From positions 1-64,000 of the forward strand of contig NZ_FPEH01000015.1 of assembly GCF_900117425.1 (NCBI RefSeq): a stretch of DNA of 64,000 nt, given 5' to 3'. A model generated the notes under the pieces. That model saw only the letters and a list, made by a program, of their open reading frames with translations, searched no databases and had not been told where the DNA came from. Positions within the stretch are counted from its first letter, which is position 1; each line of letters opens with the position of its first letter. A program made the position numbers and the translations under genes. Positions 46,076-55,403 of the stretch are shown here, one piece after another. Origin of the DNA: Novosphingobium sp. NDB2Meth1 (GTDB lineage: Bacteria; Pseudomonadota; Alphaproteobacteria; Sphingomonadales; Sphingomonadaceae).

Positions 46076-46519
46076 TCAGTCCCCCTTGGTGGACGACTTG
46101 AACCTGGCCTCGCCGATTTGGTCCCTGTGCTTGGCGGCGAGGGTGTAGCCAAGTGAGGCAAGCAGAACAGTGCCGACAGCAATCAGATAAGGCACGTTGC
46201 TGCTCGCTTCGGGACCGCCATGGCTGGCGGCATAGACGCCAGCTACACCGGTGAGCACGATGAGGATCGTCAAGATGACAGCAGGCGACGGCTCATCCAG
46301 AGCGGGATCGGCTTCGCCCAGCCTGCGAGCGCGTATTCTCAACAGCAAATCGATCCAGAACAATACGAGCCAGCTAGCTTGAAGCCCTGCCAAAGCATCC
46401 TTTGAGAACGGAAAGAAACCTGCGCGACCGCCAACCCAGAGCGCCAGCAGCGACAGGGAGCAACACATAATCAGCTTTCTGATTGTTCTTTCAATCCATT
46501 CGCGAGACCAGGGTCGCAT
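46076..46519 (-). CDS. Small membrane protein of unknown function
   Basis: The 147-residue protein has about four hydrophobic segments (near residues 17-30, 48-62, 79-98 and 108-127) separated by short charged loops and a charged C-terminus. I recognise no family. Its GC and codon use are slightly lower than the neighbours. It converges with the muramidase gene and is followed upstream by a 2OG oxygenase gene, with 84 bases between. Confidence 0.6.
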   Translation of the reverse strand: MRPWSREWIERTIRKLIMCCSLSLLALWVGGRAGFFPFSKDALAGLQASWLVLFWIDLLLRIRARRLGEADPALDEPSPAVILTILIVLTGVAGVYAASHGGPEASSNVPYLIAVGTVLLASLGYTLAAKHRDQIGEARFKSSTKGD

Positions 46520-46603
46520 GGCACGGTCCTTTCCGACTCCCAGGATACCATGCGTATCGATCTGCCGCCACGCGATCCTGGCCCAGTTTGGAGGTCTCTC
46601 CGG

Positions 46604-47311
46604 CTATCCGGCATCGTGGAAAATGATCCCCAGCGTCTGGCGCTCGCCTGAAAGCACAGTGCTTACCCCGTGGCGCATGGCGGACTTCGACCAGCCGCCT
46701 GAGGCCATGCGCGGTTTGTCGCGGACCGGGACGATGGCGATCTGGCCCTGGCGGATGGGCACGACTTCGACGCGGCTCTGCATCCGCGGGCGGTTTTCGA
46801 CCAGGGTCAGCGCGCCGCCGGTGAAGCTGTCTTCCGCGCTCAGCATGACGACCGCCTGCAATGGGAAGTGGATCGGCCCGTAGAGGTCCTGGTGCAGGCA
46901 GTTGTAGTCGCCCGCGCGGTAGCGCAGCAGCAGCGGGGTTGGGCGGGGCTGGCCGAAGGCGTGGCAGCGATCGATCAGCGCAGCGTGGTTGTCAGGCCAG
47001 ATGTCTGACAGGCCGAGGCGCTCCGACCACTGGTTGGCGATGCGCGCGAGCGGCGGGTAGAGCGCGGCCCGCAGCGCCTGCACCGTATCGGGCAACGGGT
47101 AGGCGAAGTAGCGGTACTCGCCCTTGCCGAAGCCGTGGCGGGCCATGGTGACGGTGGAGCGGAAGCGCCGGTCCTGCGCATAGAGCGCAGCGAGTGCGGC
47201 GCAGGCGTCTGCATCGAGCAGGCGCGGTGTGAGCGCGTAGCCGAGGGTGTCGAGGCTTTGCGACAGGGCATTCCAGTCGAGCGCGGCGATAGCTTGGGAT
47301 ACAGATTCCAT
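46604..47311 (-). CDS. 2-oxoglutarate/Fe(II)-dependent oxygenase
   Basis: The 235-residue protein has the double-stranded beta-helix Fe(II) facial triad: HxD in CLHQDLYG and the distal His in MRHGVSTV, followed by an Arg a few residues later (LSGERQTLGI) for 2-oxoglutarate. It resembles prolyl-4-hydroxylase-like bacterial oxygenases. The substrate is unknown; protein or small-molecule hydroxylation are both possible. Divergent from the DUF427 gene. Confidence 0.82.
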   Translation of the reverse strand: MESVSQAIAALDWNALSQSLDTLGYALTPRLLDADACAALAALYAQDRRFRSTVTMARHGFGKGEYRYFAYPLPDTVQALRAALYPPLARIANQWSERLGLSDIWPDNHAALIDRCHAFGQPRPTPLLLRYRAGDYNCLHQDLYGPIHFPLQAVVMLSAEDSFTGGALTLVENRPRMQSRVEVVPIRQGQIAIVPVRDKPRMASGGWSKSAMRHGVSTVLSGERQTLGIIFHDAG

Positions 47312-47382
47312 TAGTCAGTAGTAGTCTCGTATATATTCTGTCACACTCCGTTTATTGTTGTGCAATCGGAGGGCTTGGGCGC

Positions 47383-47664
47383 ATGGTCGAGGCACGGTGG
47401 AAAGGCGTGGTTATCGCGAGGAGCGATGATACGGTAGTGGTCGAAGGCAACCACTATTTCCCGCTGGATTCGATCGATCCGACTGTATTGCGACCGAGCG
47501 CGACCACGACAGTCTGCCCTTGGAAGGGGACGGCGAACTACTATTCGCTGGTGGTTGGCGGCGAAGAGAACCTCAACGCCGCCTGGTATTATGCCGAGCC
47601 GAAGCCTGCTGCGAACGAGATCAAGGGTCGGGTGGCCTTCTGGAAGGGCGTGCAGGTGGGGTAG
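47383..47664 (+). CDS. DUF427 domain protein
   Basis: This 93-residue protein is a typical single DUF427 domain: VEGNHYFPLDSI, TTVCPWKGTANYYSL and the terminal GRVAFWKGVQV. The family is widespread with no established activity. It is followed within ten bases by family F repeat 1. Confidence 0.9.
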   Translation: MVEARWKGVVIARSDDTVVVEGNHYFPLDSIDPTVLRPSATTTVCPWKGTANYYSLVVGGEENLNAAWYYAEPKPAANEIKGRVAFWKGVQVG

Positions 47665-47672
47665 GAGGAAGT

Positions 47673-47821
47673 ACCCCTCCGTCTCGCTTCGCGAGCCACC
47701 TCCCCATTTGTGCTTCGCAAAAATGGAGAGGGAAGAAAGACGGGGCTCTCTTCTTTCCTCCCCATTTTTCCCGCAGGGACAAATGGGGAGGTGGCCTGCC
47801 GCAGGCAGGTCGGAGGGGTTT
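47673..47821. repeat. Family F repeat, locus 1 (inverted pair)
   Basis: Two F units face each other. Each unit has a fixed frame, CCCCTCCG, a variable hairpin, CCACCTCCCCATTTG, a small variable hairpin, and AAAATGG(GGAGG). Left variable hairpin: CTCGC-ttc-GCGAG. Right variable hairpin: CCTGC-ctgc-GGCAGG type. The element fills the whole gap between converging DUF427 and enoyl-CoA hydratase genes and touches the hydratase stop. Confidence 0.9.
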
Positions 47822-48610
47822 TCACCGCCAGACCGGCGCACGCTTCTCCAGAAACGCTTCGATCCCTTCCGACGTGTTCTCGTCCATCATGTTCTGCGCC
47901 ATGACTTCGGCGGCGAGGGCATAGGCTTCGGCGCGGTGGACTTCGCGCTGGGCGTAGAACAGGGCCTTGCCGCGGCGGATCGCGTCGGGGCTCTTGGCGG
48001 CGATGGTGGCGACGAGCGTGTCGATTTCCGCATCGAGCTGGCCCGCCGGAACCGCGTGGTTGATGAGGCCCCAGCTCTCGGCGGTTTGCGCACTGATGAA
48101 TTCGCCCGTCACCAGCATCTCGAACGCAGGCTTGGCCGGCACGTTGCGGGTAAGCGCGACGGCAGGTGTGGAGCAGAACAGGCCGACATTGATGCCCGAG
48201 ACGGCAAAGCGCGCGTCCTGGCTGGCGATGGCGAGATCGCAGGCGCCGACGAGCTGGCAGCCGGCGGCGGTCGCGATGCCATGGACGCGGGCGATGACGG
48301 GGACGGGGAGCGCGACGATGGCTTCCATCACATCGGCGCAGGCGGCGAAGAGGGTGCGGTAGTAGTCGAGCCGGCCCAGGCGCTCGTTGTGCCCGTGCAT
48401 TTGGCGCAGGTCATGCCCGGCGCAGAAGGCTTTGCCGGCGCCGGAGAGGACGACGCAGCTGATCGACTGGTCGCCCGCGAGGCTGGTCAACTCGGCCTTC
48501 AAGGCAGCGAGCAGGTCCTCGCTGAGCGCGTTGTACTGGTTCGGGCGGTTGAGCGTGAGATCGACGCGGGTGCCGGTGCGGCGGACGTTCAGGATTTCGT
48601 TGTCGGACAT
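47822..48610 (-). CDS. Enoyl-CoA hydratase/isomerase family protein
   Basis: The 262-residue crotonase-fold protein has SGAGKAFCAGHDLRQM (oxyanion hole) and IATAAGCQLVGACDLAIA. The second usual catalytic Glu is replaced in this segment, as in ECHDC3-like members that lack classical hydratase activity. Substrate unknown. The ATG at 48610 starts the conserved region; an upstream extension runs into repeat F2 and is ignored. Confidence 0.88.
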   Translation of the reverse strand: MSDNEILNVRRTGTRVDLTLNRPNQYNALSEDLLAALKAELTSLAGDQSISCVVLSGAGKAFCAGHDLRQMHGHNERLGRLDYYRTLFAACADVMEAIVALPVPVIARVHGIATAAGCQLVGACDLAIASQDARFAVSGINVGLFCSTPAVALTRNVPAKPAFEMLVTGEFISAQTAESWGLINHAVPAGQLDAEIDTLVATIAAKSPDAIRRGKALFYAQREVHRAEAYALAAEVMAQNMMDENTSEGIEAFLEKRAPVWR

Positions 48611-48680
48611 CTTGGGCGTCCTCTCCGTTGTTTTTTGCGGTTGTACGCTTGTCAGGGGGAGGATCAAGTCCGGCAGAATA

Positions 48681-48809
48681 CCCCTCCGTCTCGCTTCGCG
48701 AGCCACCTCCCCATTTGTGCTCCGCAAAAATGGGGAGGACCCAATCCCTCCCCCATTTTCGTCGTAGACGCAAATGGGGGAGGTGGCTCGCGATGCGAGA
48801 CGGAGGGGG
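48681..48809. repeat. Family F repeat, locus 2 (inverted pair)
   Basis: A second pair of F units. Variable hairpins are CTCGC-ttc-GCGAG on the left and CTCGC-atc-GCGAG on the right. Mini-hairpins are GC-tcc-GC and CGTC-tac-GACG. It lies between the VWA gene stop and the hydratase start. Confidence 0.9.
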
Positions 48810-48814
48810 TCCTC

Positions 48815-49996
48815 CTAATGCTTCTTGCGCGTCAGCTCGCGCATCGCCCCATCGAGCCCTTCCAGCGTCAGCGGGAACATCGAGCCGCCGACGAGGTCCT
48901 TGATCATCTTGGTCGACTGCGAATAGTTCCACTGCTTCTCGGGCACGGGATTGAGCCAGACGGTGGCAGGATAGGTCTGCGCCACGCGGTGGAGCCAGAT
49001 CGCGCCGGCTTCCTCGTTGAAATGCTCGACCGAGCCGCCGGGGTGGCTGATCTCGTAGGGGCTCATCGCGGCATCGCCGACGAACACGATCTTGTAGTCG
49101 TGGCCGTACTTGTGGAGGATGTCCCAGGTGTTGGTGCGTTCAGACCAGCGGCGGCGGTTGTCCTTCCACACGCCTTCGTAGAGGCAGTTGTGGAAGTAGA
49201 AGAACTCCATGTTCTTGAATTCCGCCGTGGCGGCGCTGAACAGCTCTTCCACCAGCTTGATGAACGGGTCCATCGAGCCGCCGACATCGAGAAACAGCAG
49301 CAATTTCACAGCATTGCGCCGCTCGGGCCGCATGCGGATATCGAGCCAGCCCTGCTTGGCGGTGCCTTCGATCGTGCCGGGAAGGTCCAGCTCGTCGGCA
49401 TGACCCTCGCGTGCGAACCGGCGCAGGCGGCGCAACGCGATCTTGATATTGCGGGTGCCGAGTTCCTTGGTGTTGTCGAGATTGGCGAACTCGCGCTTTT
49501 CCCAGACCTTGATCGCGCGCTTCTGGCCGCCTTCGCCGCCGATGCGCACGCCTTCCGGGTTGTAGCCGCCATTGCCGAACGGGCTGGTGCCGCCGGTGCC
49601 GATCCACTTGCTGCCGCCTTCGTGGCGCTCTTTCTGTTCCTCGAGCCGCTGTTTGAGCGTCTCCATGATCTCCTCCCACGAGCCGAGGGACTTGATCTTC
49701 TCCATCTCCTTTTCGGTGAGGAACTTCTCGGCGACGGCGCGGAGCCAGTCTTCCGGAATATCGACCGGGCGCTGGCCGTAGTCGGTGAGGAGGCCCTTGA
49801 AAACCTTGTTGAACACCTGGTCGAAGCGGTCGAGCAGGCCCTCGTCCTTCACGAAGGTGGCGCGGCTGAGGTAGTAGAAGGCCTCGGGCGTCTGTTCGAT
49901 GACGTCCTTGTCGAGCGCTTCGAGGAGGACGAGATGCTCCTTGAAGCTGGCCTGGATGCCGGCGGCGCGCAGCTCGTCGATGAAGTTGAAGAACAT
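48815..49996 (-). CDS. VWA domain protein, CoxE-like (MoxR partner)
   Basis: The 393-residue protein has an N-terminal helical region and a C-terminal von Willebrand A-like domain. The metal site is altered (FLDVGGSMD in place of DxSGS). This class usually sits next to a MoxR AAA+ ATPase and works with it in assembly or maturation of a target complex. Here the MoxR gene lies upstream on the same strand but separated by the GST/GFA segment. The ATG at 49996 starts FFNFIDELRAAG; upstream in-frame sequence includes repeat D3 and is not coding. Confidence 0.88.
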   Translation of the reverse strand: MFFNFIDELRAAGIQASFKEHLVLLEALDKDVIEQTPEAFYYLSRATFVKDEGLLDRFDQVFNKVFKGLLTDYGQRPVDIPEDWLRAVAEKFLTEKEMEKIKSLGSWEEIMETLKQRLEEQKERHEGGSKWIGTGGTSPFGNGGYNPEGVRIGGEGGQKRAIKVWEKREFANLDNTKELGTRNIKIALRRLRRFAREGHADELDLPGTIEGTAKQGWLDIRMRPERRNAVKLLLFLDVGGSMDPFIKLVEELFSAATAEFKNMEFFYFHNCLYEGVWKDNRRRWSERTNTWDILHKYGHDYKIVFVGDAAMSPYEISHPGGSVEHFNEEAGAIWLHRVAQTYPATVWLNPVPEKQWNYSQSTKMIKDLVGGSMFPLTLEGLDGAMRELTRKKH

Positions 49997-50050
49997 GGAT
50001 GGGGCCTCGATCGCGTCTTTGACCTGCCGCCTAACAAATTGCGCCCAAGA

Positions 50051-50122
50051 TCCGTTCGTGTCGAGCGAAGTCGAGACACATGCACCGCGCTTGGTGTCTC
50101 GACTTCGCTCGACACGAACGGA
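50051..50122. repeat. Family D repeat, copy 3
   Basis: Perfect 29-base inverted arms, 50051-50079 and 50094-50122, enclose a 14-base spacer. This is the cleanest copy of family D and defines its full length. It lies between the VWA and GFA genes. Confidence 0.92.
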
Positions 50123-50185
50123 TCGGTTTATGGGACGACCGGTCTTAACCGGATGATTAAGGCGAATGCGGCGCGGGGGCAAGTG

Positions 50186-50614
50186 TTACGAAGTGGGTGG
50201 CGGCGGCGCGGGTGGCTGGGCTGCGAATTGTTCGAGCGCCGGGTCGATCATGGCCCACGGCGGAGCATCGCTCGTCCAGATCGCAGCGGCAGGGGCAAGG
50301 CCATGACCGGGGGTGAGAAAGCCGAGGCGCATGGTGCGGAAATGCGGGCGCGCGCTGGTCTGGGCCATGACGGGCGTGCCGCACTTGGGGCAGTAGGAGT
50401 GGGTGAGGGTGTTACCGCTGGCCGCGACGTAGGAATGCGTGGCGAGTTCGCCGGTGAAGACGACGCTTTCGGTCGGGAAAATGGCGTTGTTGGTCGCCGC
50501 GCCGCCAGCGACCTGCTGGCACTGGCGGCACCAGCACTGGCGCACCGCCACGGGTGCGTCTGCCGCGATGGTCGCGGTGACGGCACCGCAGGCGCAGGAT
50601 CCGGTATAAGCCAT
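50186..50614 (-). CDS. GFA family zinc protein
   Basis: The 142-residue protein has the GFA (glutathione-dependent formaldehyde-activating enzyme-like) zinc sites: SCACGAV near the start, CWCRQC and CPKCGTPV. Most family members have no proven substrate. The start at 50614 has AGGGAG upstream. The C-terminus is Pro-rich. It is divergent from the glutathione transferase gene with 81 bases between, so the two may share control of a glutathione-linked process. Confidence 0.88.
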   Translation of the reverse strand: MAYTGSCACGAVTATIAADAPVAVRQCWCRQCQQVAGGAATNNAIFPTESVVFTGELATHSYVAASGNTLTHSYCPKCGTPVMAQTSARPHFRTMRLGFLTPGHGLAPAAAIWTSDAPPWAMIDPALEQFAAQPPAPPPPTS

Positions 50615-50695
50615 CAGTGTCTCCCTCACTTTGGGGATTGTTAGTCTTACTTACAATTTGTAGGCTGCGGGCAAACGGAGAGGACACCCATAACC

Positions 50696-51436
50696 ATGCT
50701 CAAGCTCTACAGTTTCGGCCCTGCTGCCAACTCGATGAAGCCGCTGCTCACGCTCTTTGAGAAGGGGCTGCCGTTCGAGAAGAACCGGCTCGATCCTGCC
50801 AAGTTCGAGCACCATACCGACTGGTTCAAGGCGATCAACCCGCGAGGGCAAGTGCCTGCTCTCGTCGATGGCGAGCATGTGATCACCGAGAGCACGGTGA
50901 TCTGCGAGTATCTGGAAGACGAGTACCCGACCGAGGTCAAGCTGCGGCCGGATACGTCATACGGCCGCGCGCAGATGCGGGTGTGGACGAAGTGGGTGGA
51001 CGAGTACTTCTGCTGGTGCGTCTCGACCATCGGCTGGCACCGCTATGTCGGCAACATGGTCAAGGGCCTTTCGGACGCAGAGTTCGAGGAGAAGGTGAAG
51101 GCCATTCCGGTGGTCGAGCAGCAGGTGAAGTGGCGGCGGGCGCGCGAAGGCTTTCCGCAGGACATGCTCGACGAGGAGATGCGCAAGATCGCCTACTCGG
51201 TCGAGCGGCTCGATGCGCATCTGCGCGAGCACGAATGGTTGGTGCCGGGGCAGTACACGCTGGCGGACATCTGCAACTTCGCCATCGCCAACGGCATGCA
51301 GGTGGGCTTTGCCGAACTGGTGAACAAGGAGAAGACGCCGGGGCTGGTGCGCTGGATCGACCAGATCAAGGCGCGCCCGGCGGTCAAGCAGATGTATGCC
51401 GAAGTGGAGTTGGAGCAGCTCGGACCGCGGGATTGA
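50696..51436 (+). CDS. Glutathione S-transferase, LigF-like
   Basis: The 246-residue GST has a thioredoxin-like N-domain (LYSFGPAANSMKPLLTLFEKG, NPRGQVPAL, ESTVICEYLEDEYP) and an all-helical C-domain. Several strings (FGPxANSxKPL, KWVDEYFCWCVSTIGWHR, CNFAIANGMQ) closely match, from memory, LigF, the beta-etherase cleaving lignin aryl ethers in Sphingobium SYK-6. Ether cleavage or a related dehalogenase role is therefore plausible. It is bracketed with the GFA gene between D3 and D4. Confidence 0.85.
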   Translation: MLKLYSFGPAANSMKPLLTLFEKGLPFEKNRLDPAKFEHHTDWFKAINPRGQVPALVDGEHVITESTVICEYLEDEYPTEVKLRPDTSYGRAQMRVWTKWVDEYFCWCVSTIGWHRYVGNMVKGLSDAEFEEKVKAIPVVEQQVKWRRAREGFPQDMLDEEMRKIAYSVERLDAHLREHEWLVPGQYTLADICNFAIANGMQVGFAELVNKEKTPGLVRWIDQIKARPAVKQMYAEVELEQLGPRD

Positions 51437-51559
51437 GAGCGCAGGATTGATTGTTTCGCGCGGAGGCGCGGAGGCGCAAAGGGGTTGCGATAGCGGCGAA
51501 GCCGCGCTGCATAATCAACGCAGAAAGTGTGAAATGACCCCGACGCTTTAGCTCAACCA

Positions 51560-51672
51560 CCGTTCGTGTCGAGCCCCTCGACTTTGCTCGGGATAAACTT
51601 CCGGCCCGATGGGCCGGAAGTCGAGACACCCGGCGCTGCGCATGGTGTCTCGACTTCGCTCGACACGAACGG
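51560..51672. repeat. Family D repeat, copy 4, with nested insertion
   Basis: The left arm starts CGTTCGTGTCGAGC and is interrupted by about 42 bases before resuming as GAAGTCGAGACACC. The insert contains the perfect hairpin TTCCGGCCC-gat-GGGCCGGAA. The right arm, ending GACACGAACGG, is intact. It lies beside the moxR stop. Confidence 0.85.
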
Positions 51673-51680
51673 GAAGGAGG

Positions 51681-52526
51681 TTAATTCGAGGGACGCCGCG
51701 CCATGAAGGCGAGGCGTTCGAACAGCATCACGTCCTGTTCGTTCTTGAGGAGCGCGCCGTGCAAGGGCGGGATCGCCTTGGTGGGATCGCGGTTCTGGAG
51801 GACGTCGAGCGGCATGTCCTCGTTGAGGAGGAGCTTGAGCCAGTCGAGCAGTTCCGAGGTGCTGGGCTTCTTCTTGAGGCCGGGGACTTCGCGGACCTCA
51901 TAGAAGATGTCCATTGCCTTGGCGACAAGCGTCTTCTGGATGCCGGGGAAGTGGACGTCGATGATCGACTGCATCGTCGCCCGGTCGGGGAACTTGATGT
52001 AGTGGAAGAAGCAGCGGCGCAGGAACGCGTCGGGCAGTTCCTTCTCGTTGTTCGAGGTGATGACGACGATCGGGCGCTCCTTGGCGGCGATCGTCTCGTG
52101 CGTTTCGTAGACGTCGAAGCTCATCCGGTCGAGCTCCTGCAGGAGGTCGTTCGGGAACTCGATGTCGGCCTTGTCGATCTCGTCGATGAGCAGGACGGGG
52201 AGCTGCGGCGAAGTGAAGGCCTCCCACAGCTTGCCCTTGCGGATGTAGTTCGAGATGTCGTGCACGCGCGGATCGCCGAGCTGGCCATCGCGCAGGCGGG
52301 CGACCGCGTCGTATTCATAGAGGCCCTGCTGCGCCTTGGTGGTGGACTTGACGTTCCACTCGATCAGCGGCGCGCCGACGGCCTTGGCGATTTCATGCGC
52401 GAGGACGGTCTTGCCGGTGCCGGGTTCGCCCTTCACCAGCAGGGGGCGGCGCAGCAGCACGGCCGCGTTGACCGCCACCTTGAGATCATCGGTGGCGACA
52501 TAGTTGCTGGTGCCTTCAAAACGCAT
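51681..52526 (-). CDS. MoxR-type AAA+ ATPase
   Basis: The 281-residue AAA+ protein has Walker A GEPGTGKT, Walker B LLIDEIDKAD, sensor 1 VVITSNNEKELPDAFLRRC and a C-terminal lid domain. MoxR ATPases act as chaperones with VWA partners. Its natural partner (48815-49996) is 1.7 kb downstream. The ATG at 52526 has GAGGA at 5-6 bases; a second ATG two codons earlier is possible. Confidence 0.93.
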   Translation of the reverse strand: MRFEGTSNYVATDDLKVAVNAAVLLRRPLLVKGEPGTGKTVLAHEIAKAVGAPLIEWNVKSTTKAQQGLYEYDAVARLRDGQLGDPRVHDISNYIRKGKLWEAFTSPQLPVLLIDEIDKADIEFPNDLLQELDRMSFDVYETHETIAAKERPIVVITSNNEKELPDAFLRRCFFHYIKFPDRATMQSIIDVHFPGIQKTLVAKAMDIFYEVREVPGLKKKPSTSELLDWLKLLLNEDMPLDVLQNRDPTKAIPPLHGALLKNEQDVMLFERLAFMARRPSN

Positions 52527-52681
52527 GGACATCCTCGAATTTCTTAACCGGTTGCTTAAGGGATAAGCGGTGCGGGCGGGGCTGGCAAGTGGGCTGAAAC
52601 GCCACACACACGCGGGGAAGCGACACTTGGTTACAAGTGGGCCGGTTGCCGCTCTTGCACCGCGCGTGTAGGCGGTGCGCC

Positions 52682-53473
52682 ATGGCATCCACTCCCGTCG
52701 CCAGCGCCGCGCGCTACGCTCCGTCGCGCCGCGACCGGGTTGTGTCGTTCGTGCTGGCAGTGCTGGTCGGGGTGTTCCTCGTCTTCGTGCTGATCATCAT
52801 GAGCAACGTTGCCGGCGGCGGCGGCGATGCGGGCGGGCAACTGGTGGCGATCAACATTGCGCCGCCCTCTGCCGAAAAGGACAAGGCCAAGGCCGCGCCC
52901 AAGCAGGATGTGAAGCAGCAGCCGCAGGTGCAGACGGTAACCACCCCGCCGCCCAAGCTGCCGCCGCGCGTCGAGATTCCCAGCAAGAATCAGGTCGAAT
53001 GGCCGCCGGGCTTCATCAAGCTGAGCCGCGAGGACATCGCCAAGGCCGATATCAGCAAGATCAAGCCAGCGGGCGGCAGCAGCGGATCAAATGGCGCATC
53101 AGCGGGCGGTGGAGGCAATGCCGAAGGCACCGGCGATGGTCCCGGCGGCGCGCGGGTCTACAATGCAGAATGGTACCGCGAGCCGACGCGGGCCGAACTT
53201 TCGCCCTACATGAGTGCGGCGCGGGGCGGATCGTCGGGCGACTGGGCGATGATCATCTGCCGCACGGTCGAGCGCTATCATGTCGAGGATTGCCGCGAGG
53301 TAGACGAGAGCCCGCGCGGATCGGGCCTCGCGCGCGCGCTGCGGCAGGCAGCCTGGCAGTTCCTCGTTCGCCCGCCGCGCATCGACGGCAAGGCGCAGCT
53401 CGGCACCTGGGTGCGCATCCGCTTCGATTTCAAGGCGGCGAAAGCCGGAGACGGGACGGCCGGCCAGGACTGA
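52682..53473 (+). CDS. TonB-like envelope protein
   Basis: The 263-residue protein has a short cytoplasmic tail, one membrane anchor at about 21-42, a Lys/Pro/Gln-rich periplasmic stretch, a Gly/Ser linker and a small C-terminal globular domain containing Cys pairs. The plan matches TonB-family energy transducers, although the C-terminal domain is not a strong TonB match. No ExbBD genes are adjacent. A general envelope function is also possible. It is divergent from moxR. Confidence 0.65.
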   Translation: MASTPVASAARYAPSRRDRVVSFVLAVLVGVFLVFVLIIMSNVAGGGGDAGGQLVAINIAPPSAEKDKAKAAPKQDVKQQPQVQTVTTPPPKLPPRVEIPSKNQVEWPPGFIKLSREDIAKADISKIKPAGGSSGSNGASAGGGGNAEGTGDGPGGARVYNAEWYREPTRAELSPYMSAARGGSSGDWAMIICRTVERYHVEDCREVDESPRGSGLARALRQAAWQFLVRPPRIDGKAQLGTWVRIRFDFKAAKAGDGTAGQD

Positions 53474-53528
53474 TCCCGGCCGGCCAAGGCCCCGCGCCGT
53501 CGCACAAGACGCAGGGCCAAGCGGGTTC

Positions 53529-55403
53529 TCAGAACTCCGACCAGTTGTCCTCGTCGAGTTCGAGCGCGAGGTTGCCGTGGACCGGGGCGGGCGCGGCTGC
53601 CGGAAGCGGACGCGGGGCCAGCGGCGCGGGGGCAGGTGCGGGCCGCGCGGCCAGCGGAGCGTTGAAGCTGCTCGCCGAAGCGGCGATCCCGGTGCCCCGG
53701 AAGCGCGAAACGAGATTGGCGAGGTTCGCCGCCTGACCCGAGAGATTGCGCGAGGCAGCCGCGCTTTCCTCGACCATCGCGGCGTTCTGCTGGGTCATGC
53801 GGTCAAGCTCGCCCATGGTCACGTTGACCTTGGAAATGCTCGCCGCCTGATCGACCGCGGCAGTGGCGATGCCCTCGACCAGCGCGCCGATCTCGGCGAC
53901 CTGGGTGATGATCGCATCGAGCGCTTCGCCGGTCTCGCCGACAAGGTGGACGCCCATCTCGACATGCTGCGCGCTGCCGCTGATCAGGCCCTTGATGTCG
54001 CGCGCAGCTTCGGCCGAGCGCTGGGCGAGGGCGCGGACTTCGTTGGCGACCACCGCGAAGCCCCGGCCAGCCTCGCCGGCGCGGGCCGCCTCGACCCCGG
54101 CATTGAGCGCAAGCAGGTTGGTCTGGAAGGCGATGCCGTCGATGAGGTCGATGATCTGGGTGATCTGCTTCGAGCTGTCGACAATCGAATCCATCGCGTC
54201 GACGGCCCGCTTGACGACTTCGCCGCCCGCATTGGCCCGATTGGTGGCGCGCACGATCGTCTCGCGCACGGCACCGGCATTGCTGGCGCTCTGTTCGACC
54301 TTGGCGGTCACTTCACGCATGGCATTGGCGGCGGATTCGAGGCTGGCGGCCTGCTGCTCGGTGCGGCTGGCAAGATCGTCGGACGCGGCGCGGATTTCGG
54401 TCGAGCCGGTCTGGACGCTGCTGGCCGTGCCTGCGACCGAGCCGATGACCTGCTCGAGTTCGCTCGCCATCGCGTTGAAGTCGGTCTTTAGGCGGGCGAA
54501 GGGCCCTTCCAGCGCGGCGGTGACACGGGCGGCGAGATCGCCCTCCTTGAACTTCGCCAGCGCAGTGCCGAGCGTGCTGACGATGAGCTCGACCTGTTCG
54601 GCCTTGCTCGCCTCGGCGCGGGCGAGCTGCGCTTGCAGGCCGCGCATCGCCCGGCCCAGCGCGCCGACCTCGTCTTGCGTCTCGCTGATGACGAGCGTGC
54701 CATCGAGGCGGCCATCGGCAAGGTCCTGGATCGCGTGGGTGATCTGGCCGACCGGGCGGGCGACGAGGCGCACCATCATCAGGTAGATGCCGCCGAGCGT
54801 GGCGAGCAGCGCCAGGGCGGTGAGGACTCCGGTCCACAGGGCAAGCATGTAGCCCGTTTGGGACTGCTGGACGGCCACCTCGATGTGGTGCTTCTGGTAT
54901 TCGGCAAGATCGGCAAGCGACTTGGCGGTGGCCTCGACCGGTTCGGACGAGGTGGCGAGGCGTGCCAGTGCCTCGGCGGTACGGCCCTCGCTGGAGAGCT
55001 GGATGATCTGCGTGGTATCCTGGCTCATCTGCTGCCAGCCGGCCTTGAATGCCTTCAGATAGCCCTTTTCCTTGTCGTCGAGGTCGGTCGCCTCGAACGC
55101 GGCTGTCTGGGTGCTGATGATCTTCTGGTTCGCGGCGATGACTTTCTCGGCGTCGGAGCGTTCGTACTCGTCTGCTGCGAGCAGATGCGCCCGCAGCGCG
55201 TTCTCGAACTCGGCCATGGCGATGTTGATCTTGTCTGCCGCAAGCGCCTGGGGGACGTGATCCTCCGCGACTTCTACTTCAGCGGCGCGCATCGCGCCCA
55301 TGCGCCAGACCATGGTGCCGATCGCAGCGACGATGACCAGCGAAAGCACCGCGAACATCACCGCGAGCTTGCGTCCGATCGGAGCGTTCCTGAGATAATT
55401 CAT
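53529..55403 (-). CDS. Methyl-accepting chemotaxis protein
   Basis: The 624-residue receptor has an N-terminal membrane segment, a four-helix-bundle periplasmic sensor (MCP 4HB type), a second membrane segment near residue 190-210, a HAMP region, and a cytoplasmic signalling domain. The hairpin tip reads [20 protein letters not shown]. After a Pro/Ala-rich linker the chain ends in NWSEF, a variant of the NWETF pentapeptide that docks the CheR and CheB enzymes. The ATG at 55403 starts the membrane segment. No che genes are adjacent. Confidence 0.93.
   Translation of the reverse strand: MNYLRNAPIGRKLAVMFAVLSLVIVAAIGTMVWRMGAMRAAEVEVAEDHVPQALAADKINIAMAEFENALRAHLLAADEYERSDAEKVIAANQKIISTQTAAFEATDLDDKEKGYLKAFKAGWQQMSQDTTQIIQLSSEGRTAEALARLATSSEPVEATAKSLADLAEYQKHHIEVAVQQSQTGYMLALWTGVLTALALLATLGGIYLMMVRLVARPVGQITHAIQDLADGRLDGTLVISETQDEVGALGRAMRGLQAQLARAEASKAEQVELIVSTLGTALAKFKEGDLAARVTAALEGPFARLKTDFNAMASELEQVIGSVAGTASSVQTGSTEIRAASDDLASRTEQQAASLESAANAMREVTAKVEQSASNAGAVRETIVRATNRANAGGEVVKRAVDAMDSIVDSSKQITQIIDLIDGIAFQTNLLALNAGVEAARAGEAGRGFAVVANEVRALAQRSAEAARDIKGLISGSAQHVEMGVHLVGETGEALDAIITQVAEIGALVEGIATAAVDQAASISKVNVTMGELDRMTQQNAAMVEESAAASRNLSGQAANLANLVSRFRGTGIAASASSFNAPLAARPAPAPAPLAPRPLPAAAPAPVHGNLALELDEDNWSEF

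Noticed and set aside
47822..48727. Longer start for the enoyl-CoA hydratase
   Set aside because: The upstream part reads repeat F2; the conserved protein begins at 48610.
50123..50182. N-terminal extension of the VWA protein through repeat D3
   Set aside because: The extension would translate the palindrome and lacks a ribosome-binding site. Family similarity begins at the ATG at 49996.
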